Origin: Candidatus Methylospira mobilis
GTDB taxonomy: Bacteria > Pseudomonadota > Gammaproteobacteria > Methylococcales > Methylococcaceae
Direction of reading: 5' to 3'
Length of the DNA stretch: 64,000 bases
NCBI RefSeq assembly: GCF_009498235.1
Contig: NZ_CP044205.1
Span: forward strand, 1,737,389 to 1,801,388
How positions within the stretch are numbered: position 1 is the first letter of the stretch; the number at the start of each line of letters is the position of its first letter. The translations under genes and the position numbers were made by a program. Of the stretch, positions 19,102 through 30,200 are shown piece after piece. The notes beneath the pieces are model-generated. The model was not told where the DNA came from. It did not search any database and saw only the letters and a list, made by a program, of their open reading frames with translations.

Positions 19102-21351
19102 TCAAGGCATCAAAATTTTGGTTCCGCTTTGCACTTCGATTCCCGTTTCTCTTACAGCCGACATAATGGAAGAGACGTCTGTTTCCACGTTAAATATACG
19201 TGCATTTGTCATTTCCACGCTGGCTTCAACCGTTTTGATATCGTTCTCGACGGCCTTGATGTCGTTCTGGGATGCTTTTATTTCGTTTTCAACGGTTTTG
19301 ATATCGTTTTGCGCCGTTATGATGGCTACTTCAGCTGTTTTGATATCGTTTTGAACTGCTTTAATGTCGTTTTCCACGACCTTGAACTGGTTTGCCACGA
19401 CTTCGTTCACATTTTCCTTAAAAGCCGTTTCACTCGATACGAACTTGAGTTTTCCGCCCAGATGCAGGTGAGTGGAATTGGCAATCCCTATTTCCAGCTT
19501 GGTGCTTAAAGATAGTTCCAGTATGGCGGCAATATGGGTGCTGGTTTTGCCGCCCAGGAAAACTTCGTTGTATAGCCCGCCGTAAAGCGCGGTATAAGCG
19601 CCTTCATATATTCCCGTGGTAGCTCCGGTCACATTGGTCGTCGATGCGCCCAAGGTATTGGAGATCGAAGAACCCGAGTTATTGGAAAGCGAGTTATTGC
19701 AAGTGTAGCTGAAGCTCCCGATGGTTTCGATGTGCAGGCCGTTTGCAGTGGGGGAGCGGGCGCCCAGGCTCATTCGGGTGTTCGCTGTCGGCGAAAACAG
19801 ATGTATGCCTTGCTGTCCTTCGATATCGTGGAATTCGAGACTGTTTTGCCCGGCGGTTTGCAAGATCGCCCGCGTCTGGTTTTCGTTGTTGACGACGCTG
19901 GGCGTTGCCGAGTTGGTCACTGCGCCGATGATGACTGGCTTGTCGGGGTTGCCGTCGTGGAACGACAGCAAGACCTCGGTTCCTTTATGCAGAGGGAAAT
20001 GCATGCCGTGAGTCGCGCCGGTGTCGTCTACTCCCGCGTAGGGAGTCGCCATACGTATCTGCGCTGAAGCTTTGGCCGCATTTTTTTCCGTCAGATCATA
20101 CGGCAGCTGTACTTTATACTCTCCGTTTTCATTCAGTTCCGCGTATTTGCCGCTGCCTTCGGCGTCGATGAAGGCGTGCAGCGTTCCGTCGATTTTTGGC
20201 CAGGGATGCCGATGCGCCGGTCTGAATTGAATATCCGACGGGATAGCAGAAAAGTCGGCGAGATAGAAGGTATCCGTCAGTTCGTTATCCGGCAGCTGAA
20301 TACCCAGGCCATCGAGCAGCAGACCTGCCTGCGAACCCCGGTGCGCGATCCGGGTGAGCAAATAACGCTGATTGAAACTGGGGCGATAATGGTTCGACAA
20401 ATTGAACAAATAGCCGCAGCGCAGTCCGGTTGATGTCGATTCTCCGCTGAACTGGCGTGCACGGCAAATCAGCGCTTCGGCTCTGATGTCGGCCAGTTGC
20501 TGCGCAAGTTCGTTGTTGTCGGCATACATGCCGTAATAGCGCACTTCTCCAACGCCTTGCGCATTGACGATGGAAGACGCCGAGATTTGCAGCGCGGCCT
20601 TCTGGTAAAAATAGTTGGTCACCGTCACCTGTTTCGGCAGCGGTTGCGAAAACAGCTTGAAACTGTGTACGCGCCGGAGCTTGCCTTCGACGCCTTCCGG
20701 CTCTCCGGCGGGAATATAAACCATGCCGATACTCTGTTCCGGATGATTGCGCAGGTGGTTGCCGAACACCACTTGTTCGCCTGTTTCAGAAGGCGCGAAC
20801 CACCAGTAAACGCCCAGATACTCGCACCAGCGTGATAGAAAGACCAGGTAGTTTTCCTTGAACTGGCAGGTGAAGGGTTGCATGGGATAGCCCGCGGATT
20901 GCAGGAATGACAGGTTGTAGTCCTTGCGGCTGAGTCCTCCGGCCGCGAGCAGGGTTTCCAGAAGCTCTCTCATGGTTTTGTTCAGGTATACCTCGGTCAG
21001 ATGAAAACTGCCGAGTTGCCAGAGCCTGGGTTCAAGCACCGCCCGATAAAAGGTCCATCCGCTAATCTGCTGCAATTGCTCGAAGGCGGTCACGAGTCCG
21101 CAATACACGGCGTGATTTGACTCGCGACCTGTTTCTTCTCCTTCGTTCAGTCGAAACACGGCTTGCCTGCCCAGCAGCTTCTGCTCGTCTATATCGTTGT
21201 CGGTGGATGCCAGTAAAAGTTCGAAGCGATACAGCTCGCCCAGGCCTTCCTCACCCTCGAAACGGACGATGCAAAAGGTGTTTTCCGCAAAGTTATCCGC
21301 TTTAAAAGTAAAGCGGATTTGAAAATTGGCTGATAATAAGGAGGCGTTCAT
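19102..21351 (-). CDS. vgrG: Type VI secretion spike protein VgrG with heptad-repeat C-terminal tail
   Basis: 749 residues. The N-terminal gp27-like part (about 15-370) and the gp5/OB-fold part (about 380-500: YKVQLPYDLTEKNAAKASAQIRMATPYAG, THGMHFPLHKGTEVLLSFHDGNPDKPVIIGAV) are clear. A beta-spike region follows (about 500-650; G/N/S/T-rich). Residues 658-741 then form an almost perfect seven-residue repeat (VENDIKA, VQNDIKT, AQNDIKT, VENEIKA...), a predicted coiled coil. VgrG is a trimer, so this would be a trimeric coiled-coil extension. No other T6SS gene is in the window, so this is an orphan vgrG. Candidate cargo genes nearby would be the patatin or an unseen partner. Confidence 0.9.
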   Translation of the reverse strand: MNASLLSANFQIRFTFKADNFAENTFCIVRFEGEEGLGELYRFELLLASTDNDIDEQKLLGRQAVFRLNEGEETGRESNHAVYCGLVTAFEQLQQISGWTFYRAVLEPRLWQLGSFHLTEVYLNKTMRELLETLLAAGGLSRKDYNLSFLQSAGYPMQPFTCQFKENYLVFLSRWCEYLGVYWWFAPSETGEQVVFGNHLRNHPEQSIGMVYIPAGEPEGVEGKLRRVHSFKLFSQPLPKQVTVTNYFYQKAALQISASSIVNAQGVGEVRYYGMYADNNELAQQLADIRAEALICRARQFSGESTSTGLRCGYLFNLSNHYRPSFNQRYLLTRIAHRGSQAGLLLDGLGIQLPDNELTDTFYLADFSAIPSDIQFRPAHRHPWPKIDGTLHAFIDAEGSGKYAELNENGEYKVQLPYDLTEKNAAKASAQIRMATPYAGVDDTGATHGMHFPLHKGTEVLLSFHDGNPDKPVIIGAVTNSATPSVVNNENQTRAILQTAGQNSLEFHDIEGQQGIHLFSPTANTRMSLGARSPTANGLHIETIGSFSYTCNNSLSNNSGSSISNTLGASTTNVTGATTGIYEGAYTALYGGLYNEVFLGGKTSTHIAAILELSLSTKLEIGIANSTHLHLGGKLKFVSSETAFKENVNEVVANQFKVVENDIKAVQNDIKTAEVAIITAQNDIKTVENEIKASQNDIKAVENDIKTVEASVEMTNARIFNVETDVSSIMSAVRETGIEVQSGTKILMP

Positions 21352-21821
21352 TGAGTAGGGTCTTCCATTAGTGTTTACAAAAAACGGTGCTCGTGCGGTT
21401 CTCGATAAAAAAACTCACTTTCGGATTTTGAGGGAACCACTCCGGCGGGCAGGAAGCCACAGGCGGTGTCGAGCAAGTGTCCTGACGAGGAAAAGCGGCC
21501 AAAAACGGTCAATATCACGCCCGCCGGCAGGGGCGATAGCGGTTGCCGTTTACACAACTGGTCGAAGCCGTCACTCGTGCCGGGTTACGTTATCATCTTC
21601 AATTAACGACGGCTGCTGCGTGTAAAGCTACAGACTCGTTACCAGCGATGAAGTTCCTGAATGGCGCATATGCCGGAGCTTGGGCATCGACAAGTCCCAG
21701 GCGTTGTCGTAGCATGTGGCATCCCGGGTCTTGAGGTGATCGTTCGTCAGCAACTGGACGCTGCTGTGCGCATTTTGCCCCCGTCCATCCCGCAAGCTTT
21801 TACAACTTTTCCGCTTCACGT
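21352..21821 (+). other. 470-base region between vgrG and metH
   Basis: No gene recognised. It contains an inverted repeat (CCGGCGGG at 21442-21449, CCCGCCGG at 21520-21527) in the vgrG-proximal half. I compared it with cobalamin, SAM and SAH riboswitch cores and could not find the conserved boxes. It must include the promoters of both divergent genes. Confidence 0.4.
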
Positions 21822-25529
<3,708 letters not shown>

Positions 25530-25537
25530 GGTCTCCG

Positions 25538-25780
25538 GTGCTTGCGCTTTATACCACCGCCGGTTGTCACCTGTGCGAACAGGCTGAAGCGTTGCTGCAG
25601 CAGGCGTCCGGCGAAAAGCTGCTGGTTTGGCAAAGTATCGAAATAGCCGAACAGGACGAGTTGCTTGAGCGTTACGGGGTGCGTATTCCCGTGCTGAGCG
25701 ATAGCGCATCCGGAGATGAACTGGGCTGGCCTTTTAGTGATCAGGAACTGATTGGCTTTCTGGATAAGCGCATTGTGTAG
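25538..25780 (+). CDS. Glutaredoxin-like (DUF836-type) small protein
   Basis: 80 residues from a GTG start 8 bases after metH. The N-terminal LALYTTAGCHLCEQAEALL carries a CxxC redox motif (CHLC) and the later RIPVL supplies the cis-proline loop of the thioredoxin fold. Small members of this family are thiol-disulfide proteins of unknown partner. It is likely co-transcribed with metH. The stop codon lies inside a REP-like repeat. Confidence 0.75.
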   Translation: MLALYTTAGCHLCEQAEALLQQASGEKLLVWQSIEIAEQDELLERYGVRIPVLSDSASGDELGWPFSDQELIGFLDKRIV

Positions 25781-25805
25781 GGGCGCGCTTTAGCGCGCGA
25801 TTGGA
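25776..25805. repeat. REP-like half element overlapping the stop of the glutaredoxin-like gene
   Basis: TGTAGGGGCGCGCTTTAGCGCGCGATTGG matches the left arm of the repeat at 10746 in layout, with compensating changes that keep the palindrome (GCGCGCTTTAGCGCGC instead of GCGGGCTTTAGCCCGC). The right arm is degenerate. The TAG of the repeat serves as the stop codon of the upstream gene. Confidence 0.55.
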
Positions 25806-25886
25806 CTCGGGGCTTAATGCAACGAGCGCGGGCTGTTACCCGATCGGGTATTGATTGGTTTGAATTGTTAATTAGTAAAATACACC

Positions 25887-27275
25887 ATGAGCGACGACTA
25901 TCGTATTGAAAAAGACAGCATGGGCGGGCTGAAAGTGCCTGCCGATGCTCTGTATGCCGCGCAAACCCAGCGCGCCGTGGAAAATTTTCCGGTCAGCGGT
26001 ATTCCTCTGCCCGCTGACTTCATCCATGCCGTTGCATTGATCAAGCGCTGTGCGGCTCAGGTCAATCAGGATCTTGGCCTGCTGGAGCCCGGTTTGGCTG
26101 CGGCGATAGCCGTCGCAGCCGATGAAATCCTGGCCGGTAAGCATGCCGGTCAGTTCCCGCTGGACGTATTCCAGACCGGCTCAGGCACCAGCACCAACAT
26201 GAATGTCAACGAGGTGATTGCGACGCTGGCGTCGCGCGCCGGCGGCCTGCCGGTCAGCGCCAACGATCATGTCAACATGGGGCAGAGCAGCAACGACACC
26301 ATTCCGAGCGCTATCCATGTCAGCGCCGCCATTGCCGCGCACCGGCAGTTGATTCCGGCGCTGCAGCATCTGCATTCGGTGTTGCAGGCGCGCGCCGCTG
26401 CATTGCGGTCTGTCGTTAAAACCGGGCGTACGCATTTGATGGATGCGATGCCGGTCAGTCTGGGGCAGGAGATTGATGGCTGGGCGACACAGATAGCCAA
26501 TGCGATAGAACGCCTGCAGGCCAGTTTGCCGCGCATTTACCGTTTGGCGCAAGGTGGAACCGCCGTTGGAACCGGTATCAACGCCGATCCGCGTTTCGCC
26601 GCGCAGATCGCCCGCAAGCTCGCCGAAGCAACCGGCATTCCGTTCGAGCCGAACAGTAGTTTTTTTGAAAGCCTGAGCGCGCAGGATGCGGCTGTCGAGC
26701 TGTCGGGGCAGTGCCGCACGCTGGCTGTCGGTTTGATGAAAATCGCCAACGACCTGCGCTGGATGAATTCGGGGCCGCTTGCCGGCTTGGGAGAAATCGA
26801 GCTGGCGGCGCTGCAGCCCGGCTCCAGCATTATGCCGGGCAAGGTCAATCCGGTGATACCTGAAGCAGTCTGCATGGTCGCGGCGCAGGTAATGGGCAAC
26901 GATGCCACCATCGCCATCGCCGGGCAGTCAGGCAATTTTCAGCTTAATGTCATGTTGCCGCTGATCGCTTACAACCTGTTGCAAAGCTTGAGCCTGTTGG
27001 CAAACGCTACGCGGCTGCTTGCGGACAAGGGCATCGCCGATTTCAAGGTCTGCGGGGACAAAATCGATCAGGCCCTGGCGCTGAATCCGATACTGGTAAC
27101 CGCGCTGAATCCTATCATCGGTTATGCAAAAGCGGCTGAGATCGCCAAGGCCGCTTATAAAACCCGCCGGCCGGTGATTGATGTGGCCGTGGAACTGACC
27201 GATATTCCCAGAGATGAGCTCAAGCGGCTTATGGACCCCGTCAAGTTGACGGGCGGTGGAATACAGCGCGTTTGA
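25887..27275 (+). CDS. fumC: Class II fumarate hydratase
   Basis: 462 residues, typical FumC length. Hydrates fumarate to L-malate in the TCA cycle without an iron-sulfur cluster. Key segments are TGSGTSTNMNVNEV, HVNMGQSSNDTIPSA, KTGRTHLMDAMP and the superfamily signature GSSIMPGKVNP. It is monocistronic and followed by a good hairpin with a T-run. Confidence 0.97.
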   Translation: MSDDYRIEKDSMGGLKVPADALYAAQTQRAVENFPVSGIPLPADFIHAVALIKRCAAQVNQDLGLLEPGLAAAIAVAADEILAGKHAGQFPLDVFQTGSGTSTNMNVNEVIATLASRAGGLPVSANDHVNMGQSSNDTIPSAIHVSAAIAAHRQLIPALQHLHSVLQARAAALRSVVKTGRTHLMDAMPVSLGQEIDGWATQIANAIERLQASLPRIYRLAQGGTAVGTGINADPRFAAQIARKLAEATGIPFEPNSSFFESLSAQDAAVELSGQCRTLAVGLMKIANDLRWMNSGPLAGLGEIELAALQPGSSIMPGKVNPVIPEAVCMVAAQVMGNDATIAIAGQSGNFQLNVMLPLIAYNLLQSLSLLANATRLLADKGIADFKVCGDKIDQALALNPILVTALNPIIGYAKAAEIAKAAYKTRRPVIDVAVELTDIPRDELKRLMDPVKLTGGGIQRV

Positions 27276-27290
27276 AAGCCTTTCTGCAGC

Positions 27291-27332
27291 CAAGCCGCGG
27301 TTGTCGAAACTGGGCGGCTTGTTGCTGTTTTT
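27291..27332 (+). terminator. Probable intrinsic terminator of fumC
   Basis: CAAGCCGC (27291-27298) pairs with GCGGCTTG (27314-27321), followed by TTGCTGTTTTT. The stem is 8 bp and the loop 15 bases; it starts 15 bases after the fumC stop. Confidence 0.55.
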
Positions 27333-27873
27333 AATGAGGAAAGCCGCTTTTTCCATCTGATGTACCACTCTTGTTGCGCTTGCAACTTCCCACCCCGTTT
27401 TTTCCTCGCGTCTTTGGTGCACCGGCACCACCCGGTTAATGGTTCATAGTGGTTCATTTCATCTCTTTTTCGAGGAAATCATCTAGCGCTGGAGCGTAAA
27501 TCCATATAATAACAATCTCTTGTGTTTATGGTATGTTAGTTGCATTGTTTATATTCGACATCAAAATTGGTTTCTAAATCAGCAAAAATCCTAACAACAG
27601 CCACGGTGATTTCCATGAAAATAGTCAATGACAAAATTAAGCGCTTGGTGGATTTCTTTATCGAAAAAATCAAGAACATAGCTGATCTTTGAGGCGGATC
27701 TGAATTTTAGGAAATTGCTTTGACGCCCGACGGAAAAACTGATCGGGAAGCTGCGGCTTCGTAACGCAGACTGTAGAATCAAGGCTTGATTGATGCGAAC
27801 GGCGTTTCAATCATTTTTCCGCTGGCTGACCATCGCTGCGGTGTTCATCACGCTTGTCCGGAGAACATGCGCC
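27333..27873. other. Non-coding stretch between fumC and the hsdR remnant
   Basis: About 540 bases with no recognisable gene on either strand. It is AT-richer than the surroundings from 27480 to 27680. Short open frames exist, but none has a credible start or family resemblance. Confidence 0.4.
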
Positions 27874-28386
27874 TTAAGCCGCTCTCGATCGAATCTCGCT
27901 CAACGCCTCGACTAGCCTGTCGACCTTGGCGGACGGGAACACTCCTTCCGGTCCAAGCGGGTTGATGTCGATGAAAGGGGTCTGGTTCAGCCGGTCTATC
28001 TCCATGACGCCGTTCTGCGTCAATTCTTGGATGATGTAGTCGACGCACTCGATTTGATTCGGGGAAGCGGTTGTGCCGGTGATGAAGTCGCTGAATGCCT
28101 GCTTTGCCGTATCCTCTCCAGCCCAACCAGTGAGAGGATGAAAAGCCCTTGGCTTTGGTTGTCAGCCCTGGCGTTATCGATTAACGCCTGAGAGCCGTCC
28201 GGTTTCAGCAGGCGCAGGAATAAAGCCAGAAACAGCAGCTCGGATTGTTTGGTTTTGACGATGTCAAGCAGATCCCTGGCGGTGTTCTCGTAGTCCAGGG
28301 AACCTGCAAACTGTGGACTGGCTAGGATCAGCGAATATTTTTCTTCGTCCCCGGCATGATTCTGGGCCAGCGAGCCCCTTGTAGCT
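27874..28386 (-). pseudogene. Fused remnant of type I restriction-modification genes: hsdM middle joined to hsdR C-terminus
   Basis: Read on the minus strand from 28386, the frame gives SLAQNHAGDEEKYSLILASPQF then AGSLDYENTARDLLDIVKTK and ELLFLALFLRLLKPDG, matching HsdM after its first motif (the expected NPPF is here SPQF). Straight after LLKPDG the reading turns into HsdR C-terminal sequence (NQSQGLFILSLVGLE). After an AG dinucleotide duplication (frameshift) it continues AFSDFITGTTASPNQIECVD, NGVMEIDRLNQTPFIDINPL, GPEGVFPSAKVDRLVEALSE to a natural stop at 27874-27876. A large deletion therefore removed the hsdM 3' end, any hsdS, and most of hsdR. A second frameshift (extra G near 28376) is also present. 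Non-functional. Confidence 0.8.
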
Positions 28387-28439
28387 CTTAAGAAACATAT
28401 CCCAAGTTATTGATAATATGTTTGTTTTTAAAATGCTTT

Positions 28440-29818
28440 TTAGGCGCCTTGTTCTGCAGCGACGAGTTTCATACCGAGCTTTTCGGCACGTTGCGCGAGT
28501 TGTCGTACGGTGCGTTCACGATAGCGCTCTTCATAATACTCCTGACCTTGATCGACGTACTCTTCACCTTTGGTCAACATCGCGTAGATCAATCGGGCCA
28601 GCTTGTGCGCCGCAGCAGTGACGGCCCTGGCTTTATCCATTCGCGCGCAGAGTCGTCGAAAGTACGCCCCCAACGCCGATTGACTCTTGCGCAGGGCGGC
28701 TGCCGCCATCCGCAATGCTTGCGCTGCCCGATTTGCACTGCGTTTGGTTTTTCCGCTCATCACTTTGCCGCCAGTGATTTTTGTGCCGGGACATAGCCCC
28801 AGCCATGAAGAAAAATGCTTGTCGGAGCGGAATCGCGACATATCGGTACCCACTTCCGAGACCACCACCAGCGCCGTGCTGACTTCAATACCGTCTATGC
28901 GGGTGAGGTCGACGCCGCACATTTTGAATAATTGTGTTCGTAAATCAAAGTGTGGTGCGTTGCGTGCACGGCTTTTTTTTTAACGGCTGCCGGTTCGCCG
29001 TCATGTCTCTGCAGACATTGTAACTGCTGCTCTATCTCCCCGTCGCACTCCGCCACCAGGGTGGCGATAAAATCGAATTGCGCCAGTGCCTGCTTGAGTG
29101 AAAACAGATGTTCCGAACGCCAGTTACCTTGCAGACTTTTGGCTATTTCGTCACTACTGGCCTGTATGCGCGCATTTTTCATCGCTGCCAGTACCTGTCC
29201 ATCGCGTTCGCCGTCAACGATGGCGCGTAGAATTTTTTGGCCGGTCTCGCCGACCACATCGGAAATGACATTGGCGAGCTGGATGTTCATTTGCGTCATC
29301 GCTTTTTGCATGTGCTGTACGCAACGCGCCTGATTGCGCAGCAGCATGGCCCGTTGTCGCGTCAATGCGCGCAGCACGCACACTTCATCGGTCGGACGAA
29401 AAGCGCCGTTGAGCAATCCGTAGCTCATCAACTGCTGTAACCATTGGCAATCCAGTACATCCGATTTGCGGCCGGTTACATTTTTGACATGACGCGCATT
29501 CACCAGAAATACGGTGAAGCCGCGCGACTCCAGTAATTCGAATAAAGGAATCCAGTAAACGCCGGTCGATTCCATCGCCACCGTATCGATCCTGCACCGC
29601 GTCAGCCAATCGGCCAGGGCGTTGAGGTCGGAGGTAAAGCTGGGAAATTCGCGTACCGGCTCATCATCCCGGTCAGGCGGCACCGCTACAAAGTGAGAAG
29701 CGCTCCCGATGTCGACAGCGGCAGCGTTGGGGTAAGCGATGGTCAACGGCTCACCCGACTGGCCGGTTTTGAGTTTGAGATTGATTTTGCGATTGCCTCG
29801 GGCCATGCTTTGCTCCAT
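28440..29818 (-). pseudogene. IS110-family transposase, frame split at an A9 tract
   Basis: The N-terminal part (29818 down to about 28980) carries the RuvC-like DEDD domain: AAAVDIGS, TVAMESTGVYW, and KSDVLDCQWL. The C-terminal part (from about 28980 to 28440) carries the Transposase_20 domain, NAPHFDLRTQLFKMCGVDLT, RIDGIEV...WLGLCPGTKITGGK and KTKRSANRAAQALRMAAAAL with a candidate catalytic serine. The two are in different frames; the shift falls exactly at nine consecutive A residues (plus-strand T9 at 28973-28981). A -1 slip there would give an uninterrupted 459-residue protein. It may be a true inactivating indel or a slippage-corrected gene. The start could also be the ATG four codons downstream. 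Confidence 0.85.
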
Positions 29819-30076
29819 GATTCGTTGAGTAAAGGTGGGCGCTGCATCGGGTACGTCGTCTAGCTCACTCTCTTAAACGGGATATCGGGTCAGCAGAAGA
29901 AAAGTGCTGACCCGATTCACCAATGTCGATGACGTCACCCAGGACCACGCTAACGTGCGGGCATAAAGCACCATTGCCATACCGGTCTTCCGCAACGCCG
30001 AAGTCAACTATGACACAATGCGCAGTATCGCAACACTGTTTCTTCGGCGCGATTTGCGGCCCGAGCCGATTAATTC
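29819..30076 (-). ncRNA. Candidate bridge RNA region of the IS110 element (left end)
   Basis: IS110-group elements are known to encode a bridge RNA in the non-coding end upstream of the recombinase, with one loop pairing to the target and one to the donor. Here the 258-nt left end has, on the transcript strand, CCCGCACGTTAGC (plus-strand 29949-29961), matching 12 of 13 bases of the target flank CCCGTACGTTAGC (30077-30089). Further 3' it has TTAAGAG, which also occurs at the right terminus of the element (28385-28391). Between them lies a perfect 12-bp hairpin with a 9-nt loop (29884-29895 / 29905-29916). The order target-guide then donor-guide agrees with the published IS621 layout. The right-side guides were not identified. 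Confidence 0.5.
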
Positions 30077-30175
30077 GCTAACGTACGGGTTATCGACACA
30101 GTACAGGGCCATGTTCATGCTGCCGATGCGCAGCATGGTGTTGTCGAAGTCGTAGCGGTAGCCGCATGGGGTCAA
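30077..30175 (-). pseudogene. hsdM remnant, upstream fragment
   Basis: Minus-strand frame CGYRYDFDNTMLRIGSMNMA then LYCVDNPYVS is the HsdM segment immediately before the catalytic NPPF region in type I methylases (typical F-D-x-T-M-L-R-I-G-x-M-N). It is cut on one side by the IS110 element and on the other by the end of the double-barrel protein gene at 30201. The first part of hsdM is absent from the window. Confidence 0.7.
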
Positions 30176-30200
30176 TCCAGGGCGGGCTTGCGGCGATTTT

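Larger units (their letters stand above)
28387..30076 (-). mobile_element. IS110-family insertion sequence inserted in the hsdM remnant
   Basis: The element's ends can be deduced because it interrupts a readable frame: on the minus strand hsdM reads ...CVDNPYVS before it and YKGSLAQNHAG after it, with the trinucleotide AGC on both sides (30077-30079 and 28384-28386). That gives about 1690 bp: a 258-nt non-coding left end upstream of the transposase, a 1379-nt coding region and a roughly 53-nt right end. A long upstream non-coding end and lack of terminal inverted repeats are the layout of the IS110 group. The single-base limits are ambiguous by the shared AGC. Confidence 0.75.

Noticed and set aside
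16729..21351. Patatin plus VgrG as a CBASS-like or T6SS effector operon
   Set aside because: The genes are separated by a plus-strand glycosyltransferase, no cyclase or immunity gene is present, and the patatin lacks secretion features, so an operon cannot be supported.
21352..21821. Cobalamin, SAM or SAH riboswitch upstream of metH
   Set aside because: Fragments such as GGAAGCCACAGG hint at a B12 box, but the conserved core blocks are not present in order.
30020..30190. Plus-strand frame (IPVFRNAEVNYDTMRSIA...) across the IS110 left end
   Set aside because: It runs antisense to the readable hsdM fragment and across the element boundary, so it cannot be an ancestral gene.
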